Positions 16,827-26,445 of a stretch of DNA of 35,009 nt are shown here, piece by piece. Location: NCBI RefSeq assembly GCF_000787835.1, contig NZ_BBPP01000061.1, positions 1 through 35,009 of the forward strand. Reading direction: 5' to 3'. Positions within the stretch are counted from its first letter, which is position 1, and each line of letters begins with the position of its first letter. The notes under the pieces are model-generated. The model had not been told where the DNA came from and ran no database searches. It worked only from the letters and a program-made list of their open reading frames with translations. The position numbers and the translations under genes are program-made. The DNA is from Streptacidiphilus melanogenes (GTDB lineage: Bacteria; Actinomycetota; Actinomycetes; Streptomycetales; Streptomycetaceae).

Positions 16827-16860
16827 TCCTCAGGGGCGCGGTTGCCCGCGCCCCTGAGGA
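16827..16860. terminator. bidirectional terminator between the Rv3235-like gene and secA
   Basis: A perfect 14-bp stem (16827-16840 with 16847-16860) with loop GTTGCC fills the 46-base gap between two convergent stop codons. The arm CAGGGGCGCG belongs to the GGGGCGCG-type hairpins frequent after Streptomyces genes. Confidence 0.9.
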
Positions 16861-16869
16861 AAGGTCCTA

Positions 16870-19605
<2,736 letters not shown>

Positions 19606-19655
19606 GTGGGCTGGCTCCTTGCCTGGATGGACCGGGCGACTGTATCGGGCACCTT

Positions 19656-19696
19656 GCTCGCGGTGGTAACGAATAGGCCACCGCGAGCCCATCGTA
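19656..19696 (-). promoter_or_regulatory. secA promoter -10 and leader hairpin
   Basis: On the minus strand TACGAT (19691-19696) fits the -10 consensus. A perfect 11-bp inverted repeat (19656-19666 with 19678-19688, 11-nt loop) sits where transcription would start, about 50 bases before the GTG. It could cap and protect the 5' end of the message or act as an operator. No convincing -35 is seen. The remaining gap 19697-19810 shows nothing further, and no strong terminator for the hydrolase gene. Confidence 0.4.
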
Positions 19697-19810
19697 TGCG
19701 AGGAGCCCGTGCTGCCGGGAGGTCCGTCAGCACAGGGCATGGTGTCGTCCGCACGAGTGGCATTCTTTTTGCGTCGACAGCGGTCGAAATCGGACAGCGG
19801 AAATCCCGCC

Positions 19811-20659
19811 TCAGCAAGTCTGCCGCCATGCGTCCAGTTCCAGGTGCTTGCGGATCGCGCTGATTCCCAGGGGGCGCGTCTGCGCGCAGAACGCCGATGT
19901 CGGCACGGAGTACTCCGCGTCGAAGACGGGCTTGCCGGCCTTCACGAAAACGGTCAGCACCGCACACGCGCGCAGTTCGGCGCACTGCTCGTCCACCCCG
20001 TAGTCGAAGTCCGGCCGGAGTGCCGCAACCTGGTCGAAGTCGTTCTTCAACCCCACGGCCAGACCTCGCTCGTGGGCGAGCCGGGCGACCGCGCGGTCGA
20101 ACGCGAGCTGGTCGGCGGCAACAAGCGGAAAGCCGGTGTCGTTCTCGTAGCCGTCCATGTTGTCGGGCTCGACCCCGTCGAAGCCCTTGGCGCGGCACTC
20201 GTCGAGGCGGCGGGAGAGCAGCGGCGTCAGCAGGTCGAGCCGCCGGATGTCCAGCCACCGCTCGTCGGGCCAGCCGTCGAGGGGCTTGCCGAGCAACTCC
20301 TTCGGGTACTTTCCCGCGTCCGGCCGATACGGCTCCCAGCTCCCGGCGTTGACGTAGCAGACGACCCGTCGCCCGGCGCGGTGCAACGCGGCGACCACGG
20401 AGGCTGCGTTGTCGTCGGCGTCGATGTCGTAGACGTCGGCGCGGACGGAGGTGTCGACCGGCGCGGTGAGCTGCCACTGCCAGGTCAGCCCTGCCCGCGG
20501 CCGCCACCACGAGTCGGCGGAGGCGGCGGAGGCGGCGGAACCGGAGTCGGCGGAACGGGACGCGGCGGAGGCGTGCCGCGGCACCGGTCCGCCCGCGCAG
20601 GCGGTGAGCATCGCCCCGAGCAGCGCGGCCGTGATCATCAGGGCCCGCATTCTTTTCAT
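19811..20659 (-). CDS. GH114 endo-alpha-1,4-polygalactosaminidase-like lipoprotein
   Basis: A 282-residue exported protein. [15 protein letters not shown] and a lipobox LTAC (Cys21) predict lipid anchoring outside the cell, followed by a Ser/Ala-rich linker to about residue 50. The catalytic barrel begins with WQWQL (60-64) and VYDIDADD (77), continues with [16 protein letters not shown], and has the acidic cluster [16 protein letters not shown] (159-174), the hallmark of GH114 (Spherulin-4-like) glycosidases that cut alpha-1,4-linked galactosamine polymers. ATG 20659 was preferred (purine-rich AAAGAAAGAAG before it); ATG 20650 is an alternative. It is the last gene of a group with a PelF-like glycosyltransferase and a CE18-like deacetylase, so it probably trims or releases the polymer they make. 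Fungal Ega3 and the hydrolase part of PelA play comparable roles. Confidence 0.85.
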   Translation of the reverse strand: MKRMRALMITAALLGAMLTACAGGPVPRHASAASRSADSGSAASAASADSWWRPRAGLTWQWQLTAPVDTSVRADVYDIDADDNAASVVAALHRAGRRVVCYVNAGSWEPYRPDAGKYPKELLGKPLDGWPDERWLDIRRLDLLTPLLSRRLDECRAKGFDGVEPDNMDGYENDTGFPLVAADQLAFDRAVARLAHERGLAVGLKNDFDQVAALRPDFDYGVDEQCAELRACAVLTVFVKAGKPVFDAEYSVPTSAFCAQTRPLGISAIRKHLELDAWRQTC

Positions 20660-20679
20660 GTACTTCTTTCTTTTCGTCG

Positions 20680-20708
20680 TCACCGGTGCCGGGATCACCG
20701 GTGCCGGG
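20680..20708. repeat. short tandem repeat at a gene junction
   Basis: TCACCGGTGCCGGG occurs twice (20680-20693 and 20695-20708), the second copy covering the stop codon of the membrane-protein gene. Each copy contains the palindrome CACCGGTG. Probably a replication-slippage duplication that moved or reshaped the C-terminus and spacing; no function is evident. Confidence 0.5.
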
Positions 20709-22137
20709 TCGCGGTGGCGACGGCGAAGGCGGCGAGCGCGAAGAGTGCCGCCGCCGCGACGACGCCCACCCAGGCTTGTGCCGTTCCCGCGTCGACCTCC
20801 GCCAGCCGCGCCGCGACCAAGGCGAGCGCCGCCGCGCCCACCCCGAGCGCGGCCCGGCCGAGCAGCCCGAGGGACTGCAGCAGCTGCGCGCTCCAGATCG
20901 CCGCGGCCAGCGCCGTCAGGCTGCCCACGCCCGGCCCGGAGGCCCCCGGCCAGAACGCCTCGGCGAGCCAGGCGAGCCCGGCGACGAGCAGCAGGTAGCC
21001 ACCGAGGCAGCGCAGCAGCGCGCCGACGACCAGCCCGTGGAACTCCCGCGCGGCCGCCGCCCGCCCCAGCGCCAGCTCCATCGCCCCGCGGCAACGGGCC
21101 AGGAACCACTCCGCGCCGCCCATGCTGAGGGTGAGCGCCACCGTCGTCGGCCCGATGTCGGCCAGCGTCAGCACCGCCACCGCGAGACCGAACAACCCCG
21201 CCTGCCCCGCGTCCCGCCACGCGGGCCGCTCCCGGCGCCCGGCCGCGCCGGTCCACGGGTTCGCACGGCCCGTCTCCCGCCAGCCTGCCCGGACCGTCAG
21301 CAGCAGGGACAGCAGCACGAGGATGGGACCCACCGGCCCCGGCGGACCTGGCAGGCCGACCGGCCGGGCGAGAAGGAACCAGAGCGCGCCGCACGCGACC
21401 GGCGTGAGCGGGCCGACGAGCGCGCGTTCACGGCCGAGGACCAACAGCGCGGTCGCGGAGGCGAAGTACAGCCCCTGACCGAGGGCGTACCCGACCGCCG
21501 CCGGCGGCGACCCCGACAGCGCTGCGGCGACGGCGGCCACCGGGAGGCACAGGGCCACGCCCGCCACTCCACCACGGGCCAGACACTCCGCCGCGGCGAC
21601 CGGCTCTCCCCGGCCCAGCCGCACATAGCCGAGGTGGGCCACCGCCTGGCTCCAGCTCCAGCAGAACAGCAGCGCCGCCCCCGCGCACCACAACGAGCCG
21701 GGCGGCGGCCCGGCCAGCACGAACGCGAGGCCCGGCAGCGCGAAGAGGACACCCCGCAACGCGCTGCGCGACGCGGGCACGCCCCACGCGGACGCGCGGG
21801 CCGGGCGACGGGCCAGCCGCAGCTGCACCCGCTTGGGCACAGTGCCGCGCGCGGCACGCCCACCCTCCGGATGCGCCCGCCGGAACAGCTCCTCCCCCAA
21901 CTCGAAGGCGTCACGTCGACCGTAGCGCTGCTGTATCTGACCGTCGCTGAGCCCCTCCGCCTCCAGCGCCGCGACCAACTCCAACGCGTGCACGGCCCCC
22001 GCCGCGACCTCGGCGAAGCGCAGCGCTATCTCCTCGGCGGGATCCTCCGCGACCGCGGACCGCGCCGCCACGCGCGGCAGCGCCGCGGGCACGGGATCCA
22101 ACCGCAACCCCCGCACCAGCTCGACGAACCCGCTCAC
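20695..22137 (-). CDS. polytopic membrane protein in the PelG position
   Basis: A 480-residue integral membrane protein. The first roughly 130 residues are soluble and helical, with LSDGQIQQRYGRRDAFELGE near 65-85 and then a basic stretch (PKRVQLRLARRPARAS). About 10-12 hydrophobic helices follow, from ALRGVLFALPGLAFVLAG (about 147) to the C-terminus; the seventh or so carries TLADIGPTTVALTL. The GTG start (22137) overlaps the glycosyltransferase stop by four bases (GTGA), so the two are translationally coupled. In Pel systems the PelF glycosyltransferase works with the membrane protein PelG, which is thought to export the polymer. Position and topology suggest the same job here, but I do not recognise PelG sequence motifs, and the soluble N-terminal domain differs from what I know of PelG. 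Confidence 0.6.
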   Translation of the reverse strand: MSGFVELVRGLRLDPVPAALPRVAARSAVAEDPAEEIALRFAEVAAGAVHALELVAALEAEGLSDGQIQQRYGRRDAFELGEELFRRAHPEGGRAARGTVPKRVQLRLARRPARASAWGVPASRSALRGVLFALPGLAFVLAGPPPGSLWCAGAALLFCWSWSQAVAHLGYVRLGRGEPVAAAECLARGGVAGVALCLPVAAVAAALSGSPPAAVGYALGQGLYFASATALLVLGRERALVGPLTPVACGALWFLLARPVGLPGPPGPVGPILVLLSLLLTVRAGWRETGRANPWTGAAGRRERPAWRDAGQAGLFGLAVAVLTLADIGPTTVALTLSMGGAEWFLARCRGAMELALGRAAAAREFHGLVVGALLRCLGGYLLLVAGLAWLAEAFWPGASGPGVGSLTALAAAIWSAQLLQSLGLLGRAALGVGAAALALVAARLAEVDAGTAQAWVGVVAAAALFALAAFAVATATRHR

Positions 22138-23822
22138 GCAGCGACCTCGTCGTCCGCGGACTGCGCCGGTCCGTCTCCCGGCAGCCCGGGCGGGCCGCCG
22201 GGGCCGGGCCCGGGGACCGGTGCCGCGTCACGCTGCCGTGGCATGCGGGCGGGCACGGACAGCGGGGCTGCGCCCGCGGCCCCGACGGGCACAGGAACAG
22301 GTAGATGCACAGGCACAGGCCGACCGAGCGGCACACCGCCCGTGCCGGTCGGGGCCTGTCCGAAGCCCGCCACCCCCCGCTGCGCCGCCGACGCACCCTC
22401 CTGCGTCAACTCCCCGTACAGGGCCCGGTACTCGGCCACCGTGCGCTCCACGGTGAACCGTTCCGTCACCCGTCGCCGCGCCGCCGCGCCCAGGCGGGCG
22501 CGCCGGCCGGGATCGCGGAGCAGGGCGAGCGTCGCGGCGGCGAGAGCCTCGGGCTCGCGGGCGGGGACGACCAGGCCCGTGTCGCCGACCGCCTCCCGAA
22601 CTCCGCCGACGTCGGTGGAGACCGTCGCCCGGCCGCAGGCCATCGCCTCGATCAGGCTGAACGGGAAGCCCTCGGAGATGCTCGAGAGCAGGACCACCGA
22701 GCCCGCAGCGTAGGCGTTCCTGACCGCGTCGATGCGGCCCTCGAAGGCCACGCCCTCGCTGACCCCGAGCTCCGCCGCGAGAGCGTCGAGCCGCGCGCGG
22801 TACGCCTCTCCCCCGGCCGGCACACCGCCGAACAGGCGCAGCCGCACCCGCGGCAGCTCGGCGCGGACCAGCGCGAAGGCACGCAGCAGCGTCTCCAGAT
22901 CCTTGATCGGGTCGATCCGCCCGGCCCAACTGAGCGTCAGTTCCTCGGGTTCGGGGCCGGCCACGGGGAACTGCCCAAGGTCCACGCCGTTGTAGACGGT
23001 GCGGATGCGCTGCGGGTCGCAGCCGCCGTGCTCCTCCCAGCGGCGGTTATACCGGTTGCACGGCGCGACGACGTCGGCGCAGCGGTAGCTCTCCGTGGCG
23101 AGCATCCGGTAGAAGCCGAGCAGCAGCGTCTTCACCGGGCGGCAGAACGGCGGGTTCCGAAAGCCGAGGAAGCGCTCGCGCAGATAGATGCCGTGCTCGG
23201 AGAGAAGCAGCGGCACGCCGTGGAAGCGCCGGGCGGCCAACGCCGGCAAGGCGGCGAGCCCGCCTGTGGCGACGTGGGCGACGCCGCGCGCGGGTGGCTG
23301 GACCGCGAGGGGGCGCAGCGCATGCTCCAGCAGGTCGGTGCCCTCCAGCGCGTCGCGCAGGCTGGGCCGGTCCCGGCTGGTGGGCAGGAACGGCAGCCGC
23401 CACACGCCCTGGAGCGAGCGCAGCGCGCCCTCGGTGCGCAGCGCGGCGGTCAACGAACCGCCGGTCAGCGCGAGTTCGGACAGCTGATAGAGCTCGTCGG
23501 CGAAGTGGTGCTCGAAGTCCGGGTCGAGCAGCGAGAGCAGGAAGCGCTCGTAACCGGCGAGGAAGCGCCGCAGCGCCCTCCCGCGTGGGGCGCGGCCCTG
23601 CGGCGTCGGACCCCACAACGGCACGGTGCTCACCGAGGCGACCTGCCTCGGCAGCGGCCAGACGACCGGCTCCGCACCGGAACCGGTGATCCCCAGGACG
23701 TGGAAGCGGACGTCGGGCATCCCGTGGACCAACTGGTCGCACCAGGTGCTGACACCGCCATGGATGTACGGATAAGTGCCCTCCGTCAGCAGGGTGACCT
23801 CAAGCGGTCCCGGGCTGTTCAT
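22134..23822 (-). CDS. PelF-like GT4 family glycosyltransferase
   Basis: A 562-residue cytoplasmic glycosyltransferase of the GT-B fold. The N-terminal LLTEGTYPYIHGGVSTWCDQ (11-30) is the signature of PelF proteins (DUF3492 region). LLLSEHGIYLRERFLGF (205-221) and YNGVDLGQFP are also typical. The donor-binding half has LSWAGRIDPIKDLETLL (298-314) and the EX7E motif SEGFPFSLIEAMA (Glu384, Glu392). PelF uses UDP-GalNAc/GlcNAc-type donors to polymerise the Pel chain, and fungal Gtb3 is comparable. Residues 480-562 form a Pro/Gly/Ala-rich, probably disordered tail that is unusual for the family. The ATG at 23822 follows GAGGGGG by about ten bases. The gene is coupled by GTGA overlap to the membrane-protein gene and lies 150 bp after the deacetylase gene. 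Confidence 0.85.
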   Translation of the reverse strand: MNSPGPLEVTLLTEGTYPYIHGGVSTWCDQLVHGMPDVRFHVLGITGSGAEPVVWPLPRQVASVSTVPLWGPTPQGRAPRGRALRRFLAGYERFLLSLLDPDFEHHFADELYQLSELALTGGSLTAALRTEGALRSLQGVWRLPFLPTSRDRPSLRDALEGTDLLEHALRPLAVQPPARGVAHVATGGLAALPALAARRFHGVPLLLSEHGIYLRERFLGFRNPPFCRPVKTLLLGFYRMLATESYRCADVVAPCNRYNRRWEEHGGCDPQRIRTVYNGVDLGQFPVAGPEPEELTLSWAGRIDPIKDLETLLRAFALVRAELPRVRLRLFGGVPAGGEAYRARLDALAAELGVSEGVAFEGRIDAVRNAYAAGSVVLLSSISEGFPFSLIEAMACGRATVSTDVGGVREAVGDTGLVVPAREPEALAAATLALLRDPGRRARLGAAARRRVTERFTVERTVAEYRALYGELTQEGASAAQRGVAGFGQAPTGTGGVPLGRPVPVHLPVPVPVGAAGAAPLSVPARMPRQRDAAPVPGPGPGGPPGLPGDGPAQSADDEVAA

Positions 23823-23855
23823 ACGGGCTCGGCCCCCTCGGGCGTTCGCGGCGGA

Positions 23856-23888
23856 CCAGGGCCCGGGGCGTTGCGTCCCGGGCCCTGG
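23856..23888 (-). terminator. hairpin between deacetylase and glycosyltransferase genes
   Basis: A perfect 12-bp inverted repeat, CCAGGGCCCGGG with its complement (23856-23867 and 23877-23888), loop of nine bases, no U-run. It stands in the only sizeable gap of the exopolysaccharide gene group. It could end the deacetylase message or be a partial terminator setting the ratio of the two products. Confidence 0.6.
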
Positions 23889-23972
23889 CTCTGCCGTATG
23901 TGTGGCTGGTGAAGAAGGTGGTGCTCGACGGCTGTGTCCGTCCGTTCCTTGCCGTGCCTGCGGTGCCTGCGG

Positions 23973-26189
23973 CTACTCGCGCGCCTGCGGCAGGAGAGCC
24001 ACGCCGGCCGGGGTGAACGGCACCTGGAGAGCCACCGAGGCGGGCTGCGCCGGCTCGGTCTGCGCCGGTGCGACCGTCGTGGCCGTGGCGGACTTCGTGC
24101 TCGGCGCGGCGGGCGCAGCGGGCGTGCCGGCGGAGTTCAGTGTCAGGGTGACCGCGCTCTGCAACAGCTTGGGCGTCAGCCAGCCGGAGAGCTCGCCCGC
24201 GTACGCGGTGCCCGCCGCCGTCGAGCCGAGGCCGAGCAGGCCCGGCTGGACCGTCCCGTTCGGCATGGTCACCGGGACCTGCACCCCCGACGGGGCCTGC
24301 ACGGTGACGGTGCCGCCCACGCGGTAGGCCGTGACCTTGCCCGCGGAAACCGCCGACTGCCAGGCCGAGCGCTGCTGCAGCTCGGCGCCGATCGCGGACT
24401 CGCGCAGGTTGACGATCGGGGCGTTGCCCGCCATCAGCTGGCCGTAGGTGGCGAACAGGGTGTCCAGCACCGGGTAGAGGATGCGGTCCTCGGCGAGGTT
24501 GGACTGGTGGGCGTAGTGCGGGTCGGGGTTGTCGCCGAGGATGTGCCCCATGTCGATCCGGGCCTCCAACGGCACGATGTAGCTGCTGTAGCCCGTCGAC
24601 TCGTCCAGCGGGGCGGGCAGGCAGGTGGTCGTCGCCGGGTTGGCGGTGCAGGTGCCGCTGCCGCCCTGGGCGGTGGAGGTGTAGAGCCAGTTGTACTCGT
24701 CCACCTCGTCGGCGACCTTGCCGGCGTTGTAGTAGACGTTCATCGGGAAGCGCGGCACGGTGAGGGCGTTGCCGACGGCCCGCTGGTCGGGCTCGCGGGA
24801 GTGGTCACTGCCTGTCCACTTCACGCCCTCGGCGTTCAGCGCCGGGGCGAGGCCGGGGTTGTCGACAGGCTGCTGCGGCAGCGTCTTCAGGCCCGAGTGC
24901 TCCCCGGTGACCAGCTCGGTCCGGTCGATGGAGAGCCCGTGCTGGGCGGCCCAGGCGACGTTCTGGCTGATCGCGTTATCGATGGTCTGCTGGTCGACCC
25001 AGGAGACGTTGCCCTTCGCGTCCGTGGTGCAGGACCACGGGACCGTCGTGGTGTTCTGCACGCAGCCCAGGAACGGGTGGTCGTAGGTGTGGTTCACCCA
25101 GCGGAACGAGGACTTGTTCTGCAGCAGCGCGTCCGTGAGCGGGTCGTCGACCTTGCCGTTCTGGGTCGCGTCGTCGCTGCCGCCCCCGTTGAAGAGGAAG
25201 TCGAAGGTGAAGTTGTGCGCCTGCTCCCACTGCACGGCGTAGCCGACGTCGGCCGGGGTCATCCGGATCTCGGAGGCCGCCGGAGTGCCCTGGCAGGCGG
25301 AGGCAGCGTCGCCGGGAGTGCACTTGGCCGTGGAGCTCCACCGGTCGTCCGGCAGCAGGACGTCGTCGACGTGCATCGAGAAGTAGTTGCGGTCGAAGCC
25401 GAGGTGGATGCCCTGGGTCATCCAGTCGACGATGCCGCGGGCCAGCAGCCGGTACTGCTGCTGGTACTGGTTGTAGTCGAAGGTGAGCACCAGCTCGGAG
25501 ACGCCGCTGTGGTCGTACTCCCCGGCCAGCACGCCCTGGGCGCCGCTGCCGCCCGGGATCGGCATGGTGACCAGCGGCGTGAACGACGCCCCGGCCGCCT
25601 GCGTGGCCAGCGGCGTGGCCAGATAGCCGTAGCTTTCCGTCACGTTCGGGTCGTTGTCCTCGAAGGGGACGCCGCCCTTCAGGTAGTCGAAGGCGCCACC
25701 GAGCCCGGCACCGGTGACGGTGCCCTGCATGCCGTCGAGCGCCCCGATGTAACCGGGGTTCGCGGCCCAGTTGAGGCCGACGGCCGGCTGGGCGTAGGTG
25801 TACGCGTCGACCTGGCGCACGCCGAACTGGGCCTCGTAGCTCTGCAGTGCGGCCATCTCGGCCGAACCGGCGGGGAAAGGCGCGTTGTTGGGCAGCACGA
25901 CGGCCTGGTACCGCGCCTCCGCCCGGCCGGAGCCGTCGGTGCCGCTGAGGAACGCGGCGTTGATCACCGGGCGGCTCGCGTCGCCCAGGCTCACCCGCGT
26001 GTAGGGCGTGCCGGTGAGATCGAGCTCGTTGACGATCGCGGCCACGGACGGGCCTCCGTCATCGACCACGAGCACCTTGAGGTCGATCCGCTGCGTGCCG
26101 CTCGCGGCCTGCGCCCCGGCCACAGGCGTCATGCACGCCAGCAGCCCCGCCGCGACGAACGCGGCGGCCCATCGGGTCCTGCGACCCAT
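23973..26189 (-). CDS. secreted CE18/Agd3-like polysaccharide deacetylase
   Basis: A 738-residue exported protein. The signal peptide is MGRRTRWAAAFVAAGLLACM with likely cleavage after AGAQA; the LLAC could instead serve as a lipobox. Residues 34-260 form an all-round beta/alpha N-terminal domain with LKVLVVDDGG. The catalytic part has NodB-type metal-site motifs: FSMHVDDVLL (His273, Asp275, Asp276), WVNHTYDHPF (HTxxH, His367 and His371), GEHSG (429-433) and PRFPMNVYYN (Arg480). These fit deacetylases of the Agd3/PelA C-terminal kind, which remove acetyl groups from GalNAc polymers outside the cell. A Thr/Ala/Pro linker and short C-terminal tail follow (about 690-738) without an anchor. The ATG at 26189 has GGGAGGGG six bases upstream. 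It heads the exopolysaccharide gene group. Confidence 0.8.
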   Translation of the reverse strand: MGRRTRWAAAFVAAGLLACMTPVAGAQAASGTQRIDLKVLVVDDGGPSVAAIVNELDLTGTPYTRVSLGDASRPVINAAFLSGTDGSGRAEARYQAVVLPNNAPFPAGSAEMAALQSYEAQFGVRQVDAYTYAQPAVGLNWAANPGYIGALDGMQGTVTGAGLGGAFDYLKGGVPFEDNDPNVTESYGYLATPLATQAAGASFTPLVTMPIPGGSGAQGVLAGEYDHSGVSELVLTFDYNQYQQQYRLLARGIVDWMTQGIHLGFDRNYFSMHVDDVLLPDDRWSSTAKCTPGDAASACQGTPAASEIRMTPADVGYAVQWEQAHNFTFDFLFNGGGSDDATQNGKVDDPLTDALLQNKSSFRWVNHTYDHPFLGCVQNTTTVPWSCTTDAKGNVSWVDQQTIDNAISQNVAWAAQHGLSIDRTELVTGEHSGLKTLPQQPVDNPGLAPALNAEGVKWTGSDHSREPDQRAVGNALTVPRFPMNVYYNAGKVADEVDEYNWLYTSTAQGGSGTCTANPATTTCLPAPLDESTGYSSYIVPLEARIDMGHILGDNPDPHYAHQSNLAEDRILYPVLDTLFATYGQLMAGNAPIVNLRESAIGAELQQRSAWQSAVSAGKVTAYRVGGTVTVQAPSGVQVPVTMPNGTVQPGLLGLGSTAAGTAYAGELSGWLTPKLLQSAVTLTLNSAGTPAAPAAPSTKSATATTVAPAQTEPAQPASVALQVPFTPAGVALLPQARE

Positions 26190-26394
26190 GTCGTCCCCTC
26201 CCGGGCGCGCGCAGGAGTGACCGCGCACGCCGAAGCATCAGAGAAAGTGATCAGAAGAAATGCGGAATCCCCGTAAGCCCCCACAGGCAGCTCGATCCGC
26301 TGCGTGAACAGGCTAGGAGCGGGGTCCGGCAGGAACGGTCCCGATCCGTTTTCTCCACCCCTGGGCGTGAGATTCGGGACGAGAGTTTGATTCG

Positions 26395-26414
26395 GCTCAC
26401 CCGATCCGGTGAGC
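26395..26414. promoter_or_regulatory. palindrome in the divergent promoter region
   Basis: GCTCACC (26395-26401), six bases, then GGTGAGC (26408-26414) form a perfect 7+6+7 inverted repeat. It overlaps the predicted -35 of the YcaQ-like gene and lies about 205 bp upstream of the deacetylase start, so a regulator bound here could affect both. Elsewhere in the 26190-26445 gap a minus-strand TAGCCT at about 26303 is a possible -10 for the deacetylase gene, without a clear -35. Confidence 0.4.
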
Positions 26415-26438
26415 GCTGTCAGTGGGCCCGCCTAGGCT
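26409..26438 (+). promoter_or_regulatory. leaderless promoter of the YcaQ-like gene
   Basis: GTGAGC (26409-26414), 18 bp, TAGGCT (26433-26438), then seven bases to the ATG at 26446. This is the normal distance between -10 and transcription start, so the message should begin at the start codon. No ribosome binding site is visible, in agreement. Confidence 0.55.
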
Positions 26439-26445
26439 GCGGGTC

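Noticed and set aside
19811-26189. Natural-product biosynthesis cluster beside the YcaQ/AlkX-like gene
   Set aside because: No synthase, tailoring enzyme or resistance transporter is present; the genes fit exopolysaccharide production.
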